From JAQGMJ01 sp036271855 (GTDB taxonomy: Bacteria; Pseudomonadota; Gammaproteobacteria; Burkholderiales; JAEUOS01), in NCBI GenBank assembly GCA_036271855.1, contig DATAZV010000268.1, positions 1-15,309 on the forward strand: DNA of 15,309 bases, given 5' to 3'. How positions within the stretch are numbered: position 1 is the stretch's first letter; each line of letters begins with the position of its first letter. Position numbers and translations under genes: made by a program. Below the pieces are notes generated by a model that was not told the DNA's origin, searched no databases, and saw only the letters and a program-made list of their open reading frames with translations. Of the stretch, positions 6,286 through 12,537 are shown one piece after another.

Positions 6286-6990
6286 ATGAAACGCACTCTC
6301 CGCATCACTTCCCGCACCACTTCCCTTGGCGCGGCCCTGCTGTGCGCCTGGTTCGGCGTCGCGCAGGCGCAGCAGATGGGCGCGCCGGCTTCGGCCGGGG
6401 CGCCGCCGGCCGGCGTCAACGCGCCGGCGCAGCCGCAGGCGCAAAGCGGCGCCGAAGCGACCGTGCGCCAGGCGGTCGAGGGCGTCACCGCGGCGATCAA
6501 CGCCGACAAGAGCATCCAGGCCGGCAACCGCACGCGCATCAATGCCCTGGTGGACAACAAGATCGTGCCCTTTGTCGACCCCGAGCGCATGACCGAGCGC
6601 GCCGTCGGCCCGAACTGGGCCAAGGCCAGCGCCGAGCAAAGGCAGACGCTGATCCACGAGTTCAAGCAGTTGCTGACCAACACCTATGCCGGCGCCTTCA
6701 CCTCCTACCAGCCGGACACCAAGATCGACTACAAGCCGACCCGCGAGTCCGGCGACACCGCCGTGGTGCGCTCGATGGTGCTGGCCTCCGGCCGCGACCC
6801 GATCCCGATCGACTACTACCTGGAAAAGGAAAGCGGCGGCTGGAAGCTGGTGGATCTTTCGGTGTACAACGCGCGCCTGGTCGAGCTTTACAAGGGCCAG
6901 TTCAACGCGGCCATCGCCCAGGGCGGCGTGGACGGCCTGATCCGCGACCTGAAAACGAAAAACGGCTCGGCGGCACCGGCGAAGTCGTAA
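6286..6990 (+). CDS. mlaC: MlaC-like periplasmic phospholipid-binding protein (Tol-Pal/toluene-tolerance Ttg2D family)
   Basis: A 234-residue exported protein. The signal peptide ends at about residue 28 (GVAQA|QQ), followed by a Pro/Ala/Gln-rich linker (29-55) and then the MlaC domain (about 56-225). Family hallmarks include the NKIVPFVDPERMTERAVG segment, WAKASAEQRQTLIHEFKQLL, and the C-terminal WKLVDLSVYNARLVELY with GGVDGLI. MlaC shuttles phospholipids between the outer-membrane MlaA complex and the inner-membrane MlaFEDB ABC transporter. Here none of mlaA, B, D, E or F is adjacent, and a strong terminator follows, so it is a stand-alone copy; the symbol denotes the family, not proven function. 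The start at 6286 follows GCGAGG and directly opens the signal peptide. The open frame extending back to 6061 is rejected. Confidence 0.88.
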   Translation: MKRTLRITSRTTSLGAALLCAWFGVAQAQQMGAPASAGAPPAGVNAPAQPQAQSGAEATVRQAVEGVTAAINADKSIQAGNRTRINALVDNKIVPFVDPERMTERAVGPNWAKASAEQRQTLIHEFKQLLTNTYAGAFTSYQPDTKIDYKPTRESGDTAVVRSMVLASGRDPIPIDYYLEKESGGWKLVDLSVYNARLVELYKGQFNAAIAQGGVDGLIRDLKTKNGSAAPAKS

Positions 6991-6996
6991 GCACGC

Positions 6997-7063
6997 GCGG
7001 GCGGCATGCCGCCCGCATGGCGCGGCGCGGGGCCGGAAATCCTGGCCCGCGCCGTTTGTTTTT
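6997..7063 (+). terminator. Intrinsic terminator after the mlaC-like gene (palindrome plus hairpin with U-tract)
   Basis: A 20-base perfect palindrome (6997-7016) is followed by a long GC stem. Arms at 7023-7036 and 7042-7054 pair with one bulged G and a 5-base loop, then TTTGTTTTT follows (7055-7063). The second hairpin is a strong rho-independent terminator for the rightward mlaC-like transcript. Confidence 0.88.
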
Positions 7064-7205
7064 GTGCCGGGAGGCCTGAACCCTTACAATATTTGAATTA
7101 CCACGCCGCCGGCGCCGGGACGCAAGAGCAGGAGCCGCCCGGCGCCGCGGCCGTAGCGCTCCAAATCATAATGAACCGGCCACCAGGGATGCCGCAACAC
7201 CTCAA

Positions 7206-8180
7206 ATGAACGATCTCGCCCAACTGACCCGGCTGGCGTCGATCGTCTTCGTGCGGGTGCGCGATTTCGAGCGCAAGCCAGTGCGCGAACAGGCCATGCT
7301 GGCCGAGCAGCTGCATGCGCTGATCGGCTCGGTGCTGGCCGACATGCCCCCGGAAGAGCGCCTGGTGCTGGAAGCCCCGGGCGGCTGCGCCATCGTCGTG
7401 CCCGACGACCCGCCGCTGGCCCTGGCCATCGCCGAGCGCGCACATGCGCGCGCCGCGCCGCTTGAATTGTGCATCGGCGTCAATCACGGCCCGGTGAAAC
7501 TGGCGCAAATCGCCGACAGCACGGCGCTGATCGGCGACGGCCTGCAGGCGGCCTCGGTCACCGCCGGCTTTGCCGAGCCGGAGCGCTGGCTGGCGGCGCG
7601 CGCCTTTCGCGACGCGCTGGCCCGGGTCGCGCCCGACGAGGCCGAGCGCCTCGCCCCCGCCGGCCTGTTCACCGACACCCAGGTGCGCAGCCACGAATTG
7701 TTCGCCATCGACCAGGCGGCGATGCAGCGGCGGCGCCGCCGCGTGCTGCTGGGCGGCAGCGCCGCGGTGGCGGCGATCCTCGCCGCCGGGGTGGCCGCGC
7801 GCCTGCTGAAAAAGCCGCCGCCGCCGCCCGTCCCGGTGCAGTACGATTTGCCGGCGCGGGTCAGCCTGGACGTCAAGCCGGCGGGCGATGTATATGTCGA
7901 CGGCAAACTGGTGGGGCAAATACCCGCAGTGGGCGAGCTCTACCTCACACCGGGGCGGCACCAGATCGAAGTGCGCTACGGCCCCCTGCCTCCGCTGTTT
8001 TCCGAGATCAGCCTGCACGGCGGGGAAAAGATCACCCTGACGCACCGCTTTGCCGCCCTGCCGCAGCGGCGCATCGGCCGCGACGCGGTGCCGGCGCAGG
8101 AGCCGGCGCGCCCCGCCGAAACCCCGCAGCAGCGCGAGCAGCCGGGGTTCTGGCGCGGGCTGTTGCGCAGGTTCCAATGA
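7206..8180 (+). CDS. Degenerate class III cyclase-like domain, TM helix and PEGA domain
   Basis: A 324-residue membrane protein. Residues about 10-165 follow the pattern of class III nucleotide cyclases (SIVFVRVRDF, LCIGVNHGPV, ALIGDGLQAA, then AEPERWLAARAFRDAL). Both metal-binding aspartates are missing: FxDI is FVRV and the GDG turn is PGG. The Asn/Arg catalytic pair is also not kept, so it is probably catalytically dead. A basic run RRRRR (175-179) precedes one TM helix (180-200), which predicts a cytoplasmic N-terminus. A proline stalk KKPPPPPVPV leads to a periplasmic PEGA domain (about 216-281, with DVYVDGKLVGQIP and TPGRHQIEV). The C-terminus is Pro/Gln-rich. It lies 42 bases upstream of a Ser/Thr kinase gene in the same direction, which suggests a shared signalling role. 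The cyclase-fold call is less certain than the TM/PEGA call. Confidence 0.8.
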   Translation: MNDLAQLTRLASIVFVRVRDFERKPVREQAMLAEQLHALIGSVLADMPPEERLVLEAPGGCAIVVPDDPPLALAIAERAHARAAPLELCIGVNHGPVKLAQIADSTALIGDGLQAASVTAGFAEPERWLAARAFRDALARVAPDEAERLAPAGLFTDTQVRSHELFAIDQAAMQRRRRRVLLGGSAAVAAILAAGVAARLLKKPPPPPVPVQYDLPARVSLDVKPAGDVYVDGKLVGQIPAVGELYLTPGRHQIEVRYGPLPPLFSEISLHGGEKITLTHRFAALPQRRIGRDAVPAQEPARPAETPQQREQPGFWRGLLRRFQ

Positions 8181-8209
8181 AGCGAGCCTGCGCGATGCCG
8201 CGACCCCTT

Positions 8210-8215
8210 TATACT
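8210..8215 (+). promoter_or_regulatory. Candidate -10 element for a leaderless kinase transcript
   Basis: TATACT ends 7 bases before the kinase ATG at 8223, and no Shine-Dalgarno sequence lies between them. This arrangement would place the transcript start at or next to the ATG. No good -35 hexamer is seen 16-18 bases upstream, so the site is tentative and the kinase may instead be read from the upstream gene. Confidence 0.35.
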
Positions 8216-8222
8216 TTTCGCC

Positions 8223-9536
8223 ATGGCTGAACCCTCGCGCACCATCGGGCGCTACCGCATCCTCGCCGAACTCGGCCGCGGCGCCATGGGCGTGGTCTAC
8301 GGCGCCGAAGACCCGATGCTGTCGCGCAAGGTGGCGATCAAGACCATCCTGATGTCGGCCGACCCGGAAGAGCGCGCCGAGTACGAGCCGCGCTTTTACC
8401 AGGAGGCGAAGGCGGCGGGCAGCCTGAACCACCCGAACATCGTCACCATCTACGACATCGGCCGCGAAGACGACCTCGCCTTCATGGCGATGGAACTGGT
8501 CGAGGGCGCCGAGCTGAAAAGCCTGATGAGCGGCGGCCGCCTGACGCTGTCGCGCGCGCTCGACATCGCCGCCCAGGTGGCCGAGGGTATCGCCTTCGCC
8601 CACGGCCGCGGCGTGATCCACCGCGACATCAAGCCGGGCAACGTGATGGTGACGCGCGGCGACCTGGTGAAGATCATGGACTTCGGCATCGCCCGCCTGC
8701 GCACGTCGGACGTCAAGACGCGCACCGGCATGATGCTGGGCTCGCCCAAGTACATGTCGCCGGAGCAGATCATCGGCCGCACCATCGACCACCGCGCCGA
8801 CATTTTTTCGCTCGGGGTGATGATCTACGAAATGATCGCCGGGCATCCGCCCTTCGCCGGTCCCGATTTGCCCTCGCTGATGCACGCCATCACCCACAGC
8901 GAGCCGCCGCCGCCGACCCGCGCCGACCCGCGCCTGCCGCAGATGATCGACCTGATCCTCGCCAAGGCGCTGGCGAAAAAGCCCGACACCCGCTACCAGA
9001 GCGCGCGCGAGCTGGCCGCCGACCTGCGCGCCTGCCGCGCCGCCCTGCCCGCCGTGGCGCTGCGCAACCTGCATGAAGAGCAGACGCAGCAAATGGAACA
9101 GCCGATGGCGCGAAGCGGCGACACCCTCCCGCTCGACGGCACGCCGCCCGACCAGCAGGCCACGCAAATCGGCTACAACACGCGCACCCAGGCACGCCCG
9201 GGCGGCTTTGCCGGCGGCAACCCCGCCGAGCGCTCCTTCGCCGCCACCGTGCCCTTGAGCGAAATGGAGACGACGCTGACCCCGCGCCCGGCCCCCCTTG
9301 AGGCCGACAGCACCGGCAGCATGGCGCGCTATACCGTCTCCTCCCGCTTCGACTCCTCCGCCACCCTGATGAAACTGCGCCGCGCCGACGCCGACAGCAC
9401 CGGCACCCGCAGCCGGAGAATGGAAGCCACCGTGAGCAGCACCACGCGCCGCCTGCGCAAAAGCCCGGAGCGCTTGCTGGTGGCGGTGGCCATCGCCGTT
9501 GCCCTGGTGGCCTCGGTGGCCATCGCCCTGCTGTAA
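8223..9536 (+). CDS. Ser/Thr protein kinase (PknB/Hanks type), C-terminally membrane-anchored
   Basis: A 437-residue kinase with an intact catalytic core at about 11-275: glycine loop GRGAMG (18-23), ATP lysine K40, helix-C E61, catalytic loop HRDIKPGN (133-140), DFG (153-155), SPE (179-181). It should phosphorylate Ser/Thr in the cytoplasm. A linker of about 140 residues is rich in Thr, Ser, Pro and Gln, with repeated Thr-hydrophobic sites (TLPL, TVPL, TLTP, TLMK, TVSS) that could be autophosphorylated. The last 20 residues form a membrane helix preceded by basic residues (RRLRKSPER) and end directly at the stop, so there is no PASTA or other external sensor. The neighbouring cyclase-like/PEGA protein could supply the sensing part. 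No partner phosphatase or FHA protein is seen in the window. Confidence 0.95.
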   Translation: MAEPSRTIGRYRILAELGRGAMGVVYGAEDPMLSRKVAIKTILMSADPEERAEYEPRFYQEAKAAGSLNHPNIVTIYDIGREDDLAFMAMELVEGAELKSLMSGGRLTLSRALDIAAQVAEGIAFAHGRGVIHRDIKPGNVMVTRGDLVKIMDFGIARLRTSDVKTRTGMMLGSPKYMSPEQIIGRTIDHRADIFSLGVMIYEMIAGHPPFAGPDLPSLMHAITHSEPPPPTRADPRLPQMIDLILAKALAKKPDTRYQSARELAADLRACRAALPAVALRNLHEEQTQQMEQPMARSGDTLPLDGTPPDQQATQIGYNTRTQARPGGFAGGNPAERSFAATVPLSEMETTLTPRPAPLEADSTGSMARYTVSSRFDSSATLMKLRRADADSTGTRSRRMEATVSSTTRRLRKSPERLLVAVAIAVALVASVAIALL

Positions 9537-9665
9537 AGGCGGCGGCGCGCGGCGCATAATGCGGCGGTCGCGGCGGGAAATCGCCGGGACCTGCTGCAAC
9601 CAAAGCGGCGCCCGGCGCGTAACTGCCGGTGGCGACCGCGCCGATAATCCCGAGGAGACAAGAAC

Positions 9666-10580
9666 ATGCTCAAAACCGCACTCGCCGCGCTGGCGGCCAC
9701 GCTGATGCTAATAGGCGGCGGCGCCCACGCCCAGATGCCCGCCGATTTCTCGAAAATCGAGGTCAAGACCACCGACCTGGGCCACAACACCTACATGCTG
9801 GAAGGCGCCGGCGGCAACGTCATCATCGCGGTGGGCAGCGACGGCATCATCATGGTCGACGGCCAGTACGCGCCGATGCACGACAAGCTGAAGGCGGCGA
9901 TCGCGAAAATCTCGCCCCTGCCGGTCAAGTACCTGATCAACACCCATTTCCACGGCGACCATACCGGCGGCAACGGGCCGTTCCACCGCGACGGCGCGAT
10001 CATCGTGTCGCAGGACAATATCCGTGTGCGCCTGGCCGCCGGCACCACCAACGGCATCTCCGGCATCAAGACCCCGCCGCAGCCGGCCGACGCGCTGCCG
10101 ACCGAGACCTATATCGGCGGCACCAAGGTGATCGAGGTCGGCGGCCGCAAGGCGCTGCTCACCCACGTCACCAACGCGCATACCGACGGCGACACCTATG
10201 TCTACTTCGCCGACGCCAACGTGCTGGCCACCGGCGACACCTTCAACAACCGCAAGCGCTACCAGACCATCGACTACGCCAACGGCGGCGACATCCACGG
10301 CTTCATTCGCGCCAACAAGGCCTATCTGGCGCTCTCCAACGAAGATACCAAAATCGTGCCCGGCCATGGCGGCCTGGCGCACAAGGCCGACGTCGCCAAT
10401 TTCCTGGGCATGCTGCAGACCGCGCACGACCGCATCGACGTACTGATCAAGCAGGGCAAGACCGAGGCCGAAATCATCGCCGCCAAGCCCCTGGCCGATC
10501 TCGACGCCACCTGGGCCGACACCCCCAAGGCCGCCGAGGATTACACCAAGATGGTCTACAACTCCTCCAAGCGCTCGTAG
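9666..10580 (+). CDS. Secreted MBL-fold metallo-hydrolase
   Basis: A 304-residue metallo-beta-lactamase-fold protein with a cleavable signal peptide (about 1-22, GGGAHA|Q), so it is probably periplasmic. All ligands for a two-zinc site are present: HFHGDH (H94, H96, D98, H99), H172 in AHTDGDT, D191 in ATGDTF and H234 in PGHG. This arrangement resembles subclass B3/quinoprotein-relay-type MBL hydrolases (SoxH-like). Substrate is unknown, and antibiotic resistance should not be assumed. The start has a strong ribosome site (GAGGAGA, 8 bases before the ATG). The 3' end carries an imperfect tandem repeat, and a terminator follows at 10672-10707. The upstream gap of 129 bases after the kinase gene shows no clear promoter. 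Confidence 0.92.
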   Translation: MLKTALAALAATLMLIGGGAHAQMPADFSKIEVKTTDLGHNTYMLEGAGGNVIIAVGSDGIIMVDGQYAPMHDKLKAAIAKISPLPVKYLINTHFHGDHTGGNGPFHRDGAIIVSQDNIRVRLAAGTTNGISGIKTPPQPADALPTETYIGGTKVIEVGGRKALLTHVTNAHTDGDTYVYFADANVLATGDTFNNRKRYQTIDYANGGDIHGFIRANKAYLALSNEDTKIVPGHGGLAHKADVANFLGMLQTAHDRIDVLIKQGKTEAEIIAAKPLADLDATWADTPKAAEDYTKMVYNSSKRS

Positions 10581-10646
10581 AGCGCGGCTTCCCGGGCGAA
10601 GAGATCGTAAGAACGCGGCTTCCCAGGTGAAGCGGTCGTAAGAGCG
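10576..10646 (+). repeat. Imperfect tandem repeat of about 30 bases overlapping the MBL gene stop
   Basis: Two copies (10576-10605, 30 bases; 10606-10636, 31 bases) share CGTA-GA-CGCGGCTTCCC-GG-GAAG, followed by a 10-base start of a third (CGTAAGAGCG, 10637-10646). The first copy contains the TAG stop codon of the MBL-fold gene, so extra copies lie entirely in the 3' untranslated region. Likely a small slippage duplication. Confidence 0.7.
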
Positions 10647-10671
10647 GGCGCCGCTGCGGCGCATGGAAATC

Positions 10672-10707
10672 AAAGCCGGGTGCGAGTCCTTCGCCCCGGC
10701 TTTTTTT
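10672..10707 (+). terminator. Intrinsic terminator after the MBL-fold gene
   Basis: Arms AAAGCCGGG (10672-10680) and CCCGGCTTT (10695-10703) pair. An inner GCGA/TCGC stem with one bulged T and a 5-base loop extends the hairpin. Seven T residues follow the GC stem (10701-10707). It lies about 90 bases past the MBL-fold stop and fully separates it from the Bug-family gene. Confidence 0.92.
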
Positions 10708-10753
10708 CGCCCTCGACATCGGACCCGCCTGATTCGGCGCAAGCCGGCCGCTG

Positions 10754-10781
10754 TTGCCGGACGGCCTTCCGGGGTTATGAT
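10754..10781 (+). promoter_or_regulatory. Candidate sigma-70 promoter of the Bug-family gene
   Basis: TTGCCG (10754-10759) and TATGAT (10776-10781) are separated by 16 bases and lie between the preceding terminator and the ATG at 10818. The expected transcript start near 10788 gives a leader of about 30 bases containing the GGAGA ribosome site. Hexamer match and location are good; it remains a sequence-only prediction. Confidence 0.55.
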
Positions 10782-10817
10782 GGCCGTGCCGGACCCAATA
10801 ACAACGGAGACAAGAAC

Positions 10818-11807
10818 ATGCACAAGCCCGCCCGCGCGCGGCGCCGCCTGCTGGGCGCCGCACTGGCCGCGCCCCTGGCCGCCGCGCTGGACCGCAGTTT
10901 CGCGCAAGCAAAATATCCGGAAAAACCGATCCGCCTGATCCTCGGCTACCCCTCGGGCGGCTCGGCCGACGGCTCCTTTCGCCCGGTGCAGCCGAAGATG
11001 GAGCAGATGCTCGGCCAGTCGATGATCGTCGACTACCGCCCCGGCGCCGGCGCCACCATCGCGGTGGACCTGACCGCCAAGGCGCCCAACGATGGCTACA
11101 CCCTGCACTATGTCGACTCCGGGCCGCTGACCATCGTCCCAAACGGCAAGAAGGTGCCCTACGACCCAGTGAAGGACTTGACGCCGATCGGCGCCTGCTG
11201 CGGCGGCGGCACCCTGCTGGTGGTCCACCCCAGCGTGCCGGCGGGCAACCTGAAGGAACTGGTGGCCCTGTGCAAGGCCAAGCCGGGCTTTTACAGCTAC
11301 GGCACCTCGGGCATCGGCGGCGCCGGCCACCTGGCGGCGGAACTGCTGCAATCGATGACCGGCATCGAAATCCTGCACGTGCCCTACAAGGGCGGCGGCC
11401 AGGCTGCGGTGGAACTGATCGGCGGGCAGATACCGCTGCTGTTCTCCTCCATGGGCACCGCCGTTCCGCACCTGCCCACCGGCAAGATGAAAGCCATCGG
11501 CGTGACGTCCGCGAAGCGCGCCGGCATCGTCCCCAACGTGCCGACCATCGCCGAGCAGGGTTACCCCGGCTACGAGGCCACCGTGTGGTACGGCTTTGCC
11601 GGTCCCGCCGGCCTGCCGGCCAACGTCGTCGCCACCATCAGCCAGGCCTTGCAGGCGGCCCTGGCCGACCCCAACGCGCAGGAACAGATCAAGCGCCTGG
11701 GCTATGACACCATGCCCGGCACCCCCCAGGACCTGGTCAAGCTGATCGCTTCCGATACACTGAAGTGGAGCAAGGTGATCCGCGAAAAGAAAATCGCCTT
11801 CGAGTAA
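10818..11807 (+). CDS. Bug/TctC-family periplasmic solute-binding protein
   Basis: A 329-residue tripartite tricarboxylate transporter (TTT) substrate-binding protein. The first 30 residues form an export signal with a twin-arginine-like start (ARRRLLGAALA), ending near SFAQA, so Tat export is possible. The mature part begins with the family pattern YPEKPIRLILGYPSGGSAD, followed by RPGAGATIAVDLTAKAPNDGYTL and the later HVPYKGGGQA. Such proteins bind small carboxylates or related metabolites in the periplasm. No TctA/TctB membrane components are adjacent, which is usual for the large Bug families of Burkholderiales. The start at 10818 is set by GGAGA upstream and by the signal peptide; the longer frame to 10680 would overlap the terminator. 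The preceding terminator and candidate promoter indicate its own transcription unit. Confidence 0.93.
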   Translation: MHKPARARRRLLGAALAAPLAAALDRSFAQAKYPEKPIRLILGYPSGGSADGSFRPVQPKMEQMLGQSMIVDYRPGAGATIAVDLTAKAPNDGYTLHYVDSGPLTIVPNGKKVPYDPVKDLTPIGACCGGGTLLVVHPSVPAGNLKELVALCKAKPGFYSYGTSGIGGAGHLAAELLQSMTGIEILHVPYKGGGQAAVELIGGQIPLLFSSMGTAVPHLPTGKMKAIGVTSAKRAGIVPNVPTIAEQGYPGYEATVWYGFAGPAGLPANVVATISQALQAALADPNAQEQIKRLGYDTMPGTPQDLVKLIASDTLKWSKVIREKKIAFE

Positions 11808-11835
11808 GCGCCGCGGGCGGCGCCTGGGGAGTGCA

Positions 11836-12198
11836 ATGGCTCAGTCGGTGTTCGTCGAGGTCGAGTTCTTTTTGATGGTGCTGATGTCGGTGGTCGTGCC
11901 GGTGGGCATCTACGGCTACATGATGTGGAAGCGGGCGATCTCGCGCCCGGTGGTGCTGCTGTTCGGCCTGTTGCTGCTGCTCAATTCAGGCATCGTCGTC
12001 GGGCTGTTGCGGCTGCTGGAGCGCCAGGCCAAGGCTTCGCTGTCCCCGCTCGACGACCGGATTTTCGCCTCGGAGATTACCCTGGCGCTCTACCTCCTGC
12101 CGGTGCTGTTCGCCGGCATCGGCGTCAATGTGGTGTCGCATGTGCTGCTGCAGCACCTGGGCGACGCCGAGCGACGCTACACCCGCGAACACAAATAG
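11836..12198 (+). CDS. Small three-helix membrane protein of unknown function
   Basis: A 120-residue hydrophobic protein not assigned to a named family. Membrane segments are at about 9-31, 38-60 and 79-105. A polar loop (LERQAKASLSPLDDRIFASE) lies between the second and third, and the tail is charged (HLGDAERRYTREHK). A ribosome site GGGGAG sits 5 bases before the ATG. The gene begins 28 bases after the Bug-family stop, with no obvious terminator between, so co-transcription with it is plausible. Acidic residues in the first helix (E8, E10) are unusual in a membrane segment. Function cannot be inferred. Confidence 0.8.
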   Translation: MAQSVFVEVEFFLMVLMSVVVPVGIYGYMMWKRAISRPVVLLFGLLLLLNSGIVVGLLRLLERQAKASLSPLDDRIFASEITLALYLLPVLFAGIGVNVVSHVLLQHLGDAERRYTREHK

Positions 12199-12537
12199 CA
12201 AGCGGCCCGGGCTGCGCCCGCCCCCTGTAAGACGATTCCCACAGCCGAATCCTCCGTGCGCCGCCATGCGCGCGGCGCGCCGTTTTCTACGATACGTCCC
12301 ACTGTGAGCGGGCACACGCGGGGTGGGTGACCGGAACGCGCTTCCAAGGCGCCATCGGTACCACCCCGCCAGAACGAACAAGTCGCCGCCACAGCCGCTT
12401 GCATCTCTTTCCCCAGGAGGAAGTTCAGGACATGCGCGCCGCGCCGCGCAGACACAAGAAAAAATCCGCCGGCACTTGCCGCCATGCCTTTCCTTTCCTG
12501 GACTCCACTCTCCTTGCCCAACATCCCTGCCGCCCCC
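12199..12537. other. Intergenic region before the first phospholipase D-like gene
   Basis: This 339-base stretch holds a possible weak terminator (12256-12286). It also contains an unusual strong Shine-Dalgarno sequence, AGGAGG (12415-12420), that leads 11 bases later to an ATG (12432) in a different frame from the downstream gene. No good sigma-70 promoter was recognised. A leftward open frame covers much of it, but with no family resemblance or ribosome site it is not called a gene. Confidence 0.55.
12256..12286 (+). terminator. Possible weak terminator after the small membrane protein gene
   Basis: Arms GCGCCGC (12258-12264) and GCGGCGC (12272-12278), extended by two outer pairs, form a hairpin with a 7-base loop. 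Only a short TTTT run follows (12283-12286), after four intervening bases. It lies 58 bases beyond the stop codon at 12198. Confidence 0.4.

Noticed and set aside
7098..9599. 833-codon leftward open frame
   Set aside because: Lies opposite the cyclase-like/PEGA and kinase genes, whose domains are clear; the composition (Arg, Gly, His, Gln-rich) has no family resemblance.
9666..10580. Antibiotic-resistance beta-lactamase
   Set aside because: The zinc ligands are present but the MBL fold serves many hydrolases; nothing specific to lactam hydrolysis is visible.
10680..10817. N-terminal extension of the Bug-family protein
   Set aside because: It would overlap the intrinsic terminator and promoter, and the export signal begins at 10818 after a good ribosome site.
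9708..11471. 587-codon leftward open frame
   Set aside because: Antisense to the MBL-fold and Bug-family genes and runs through their terminator and promoter; a shadow frame.
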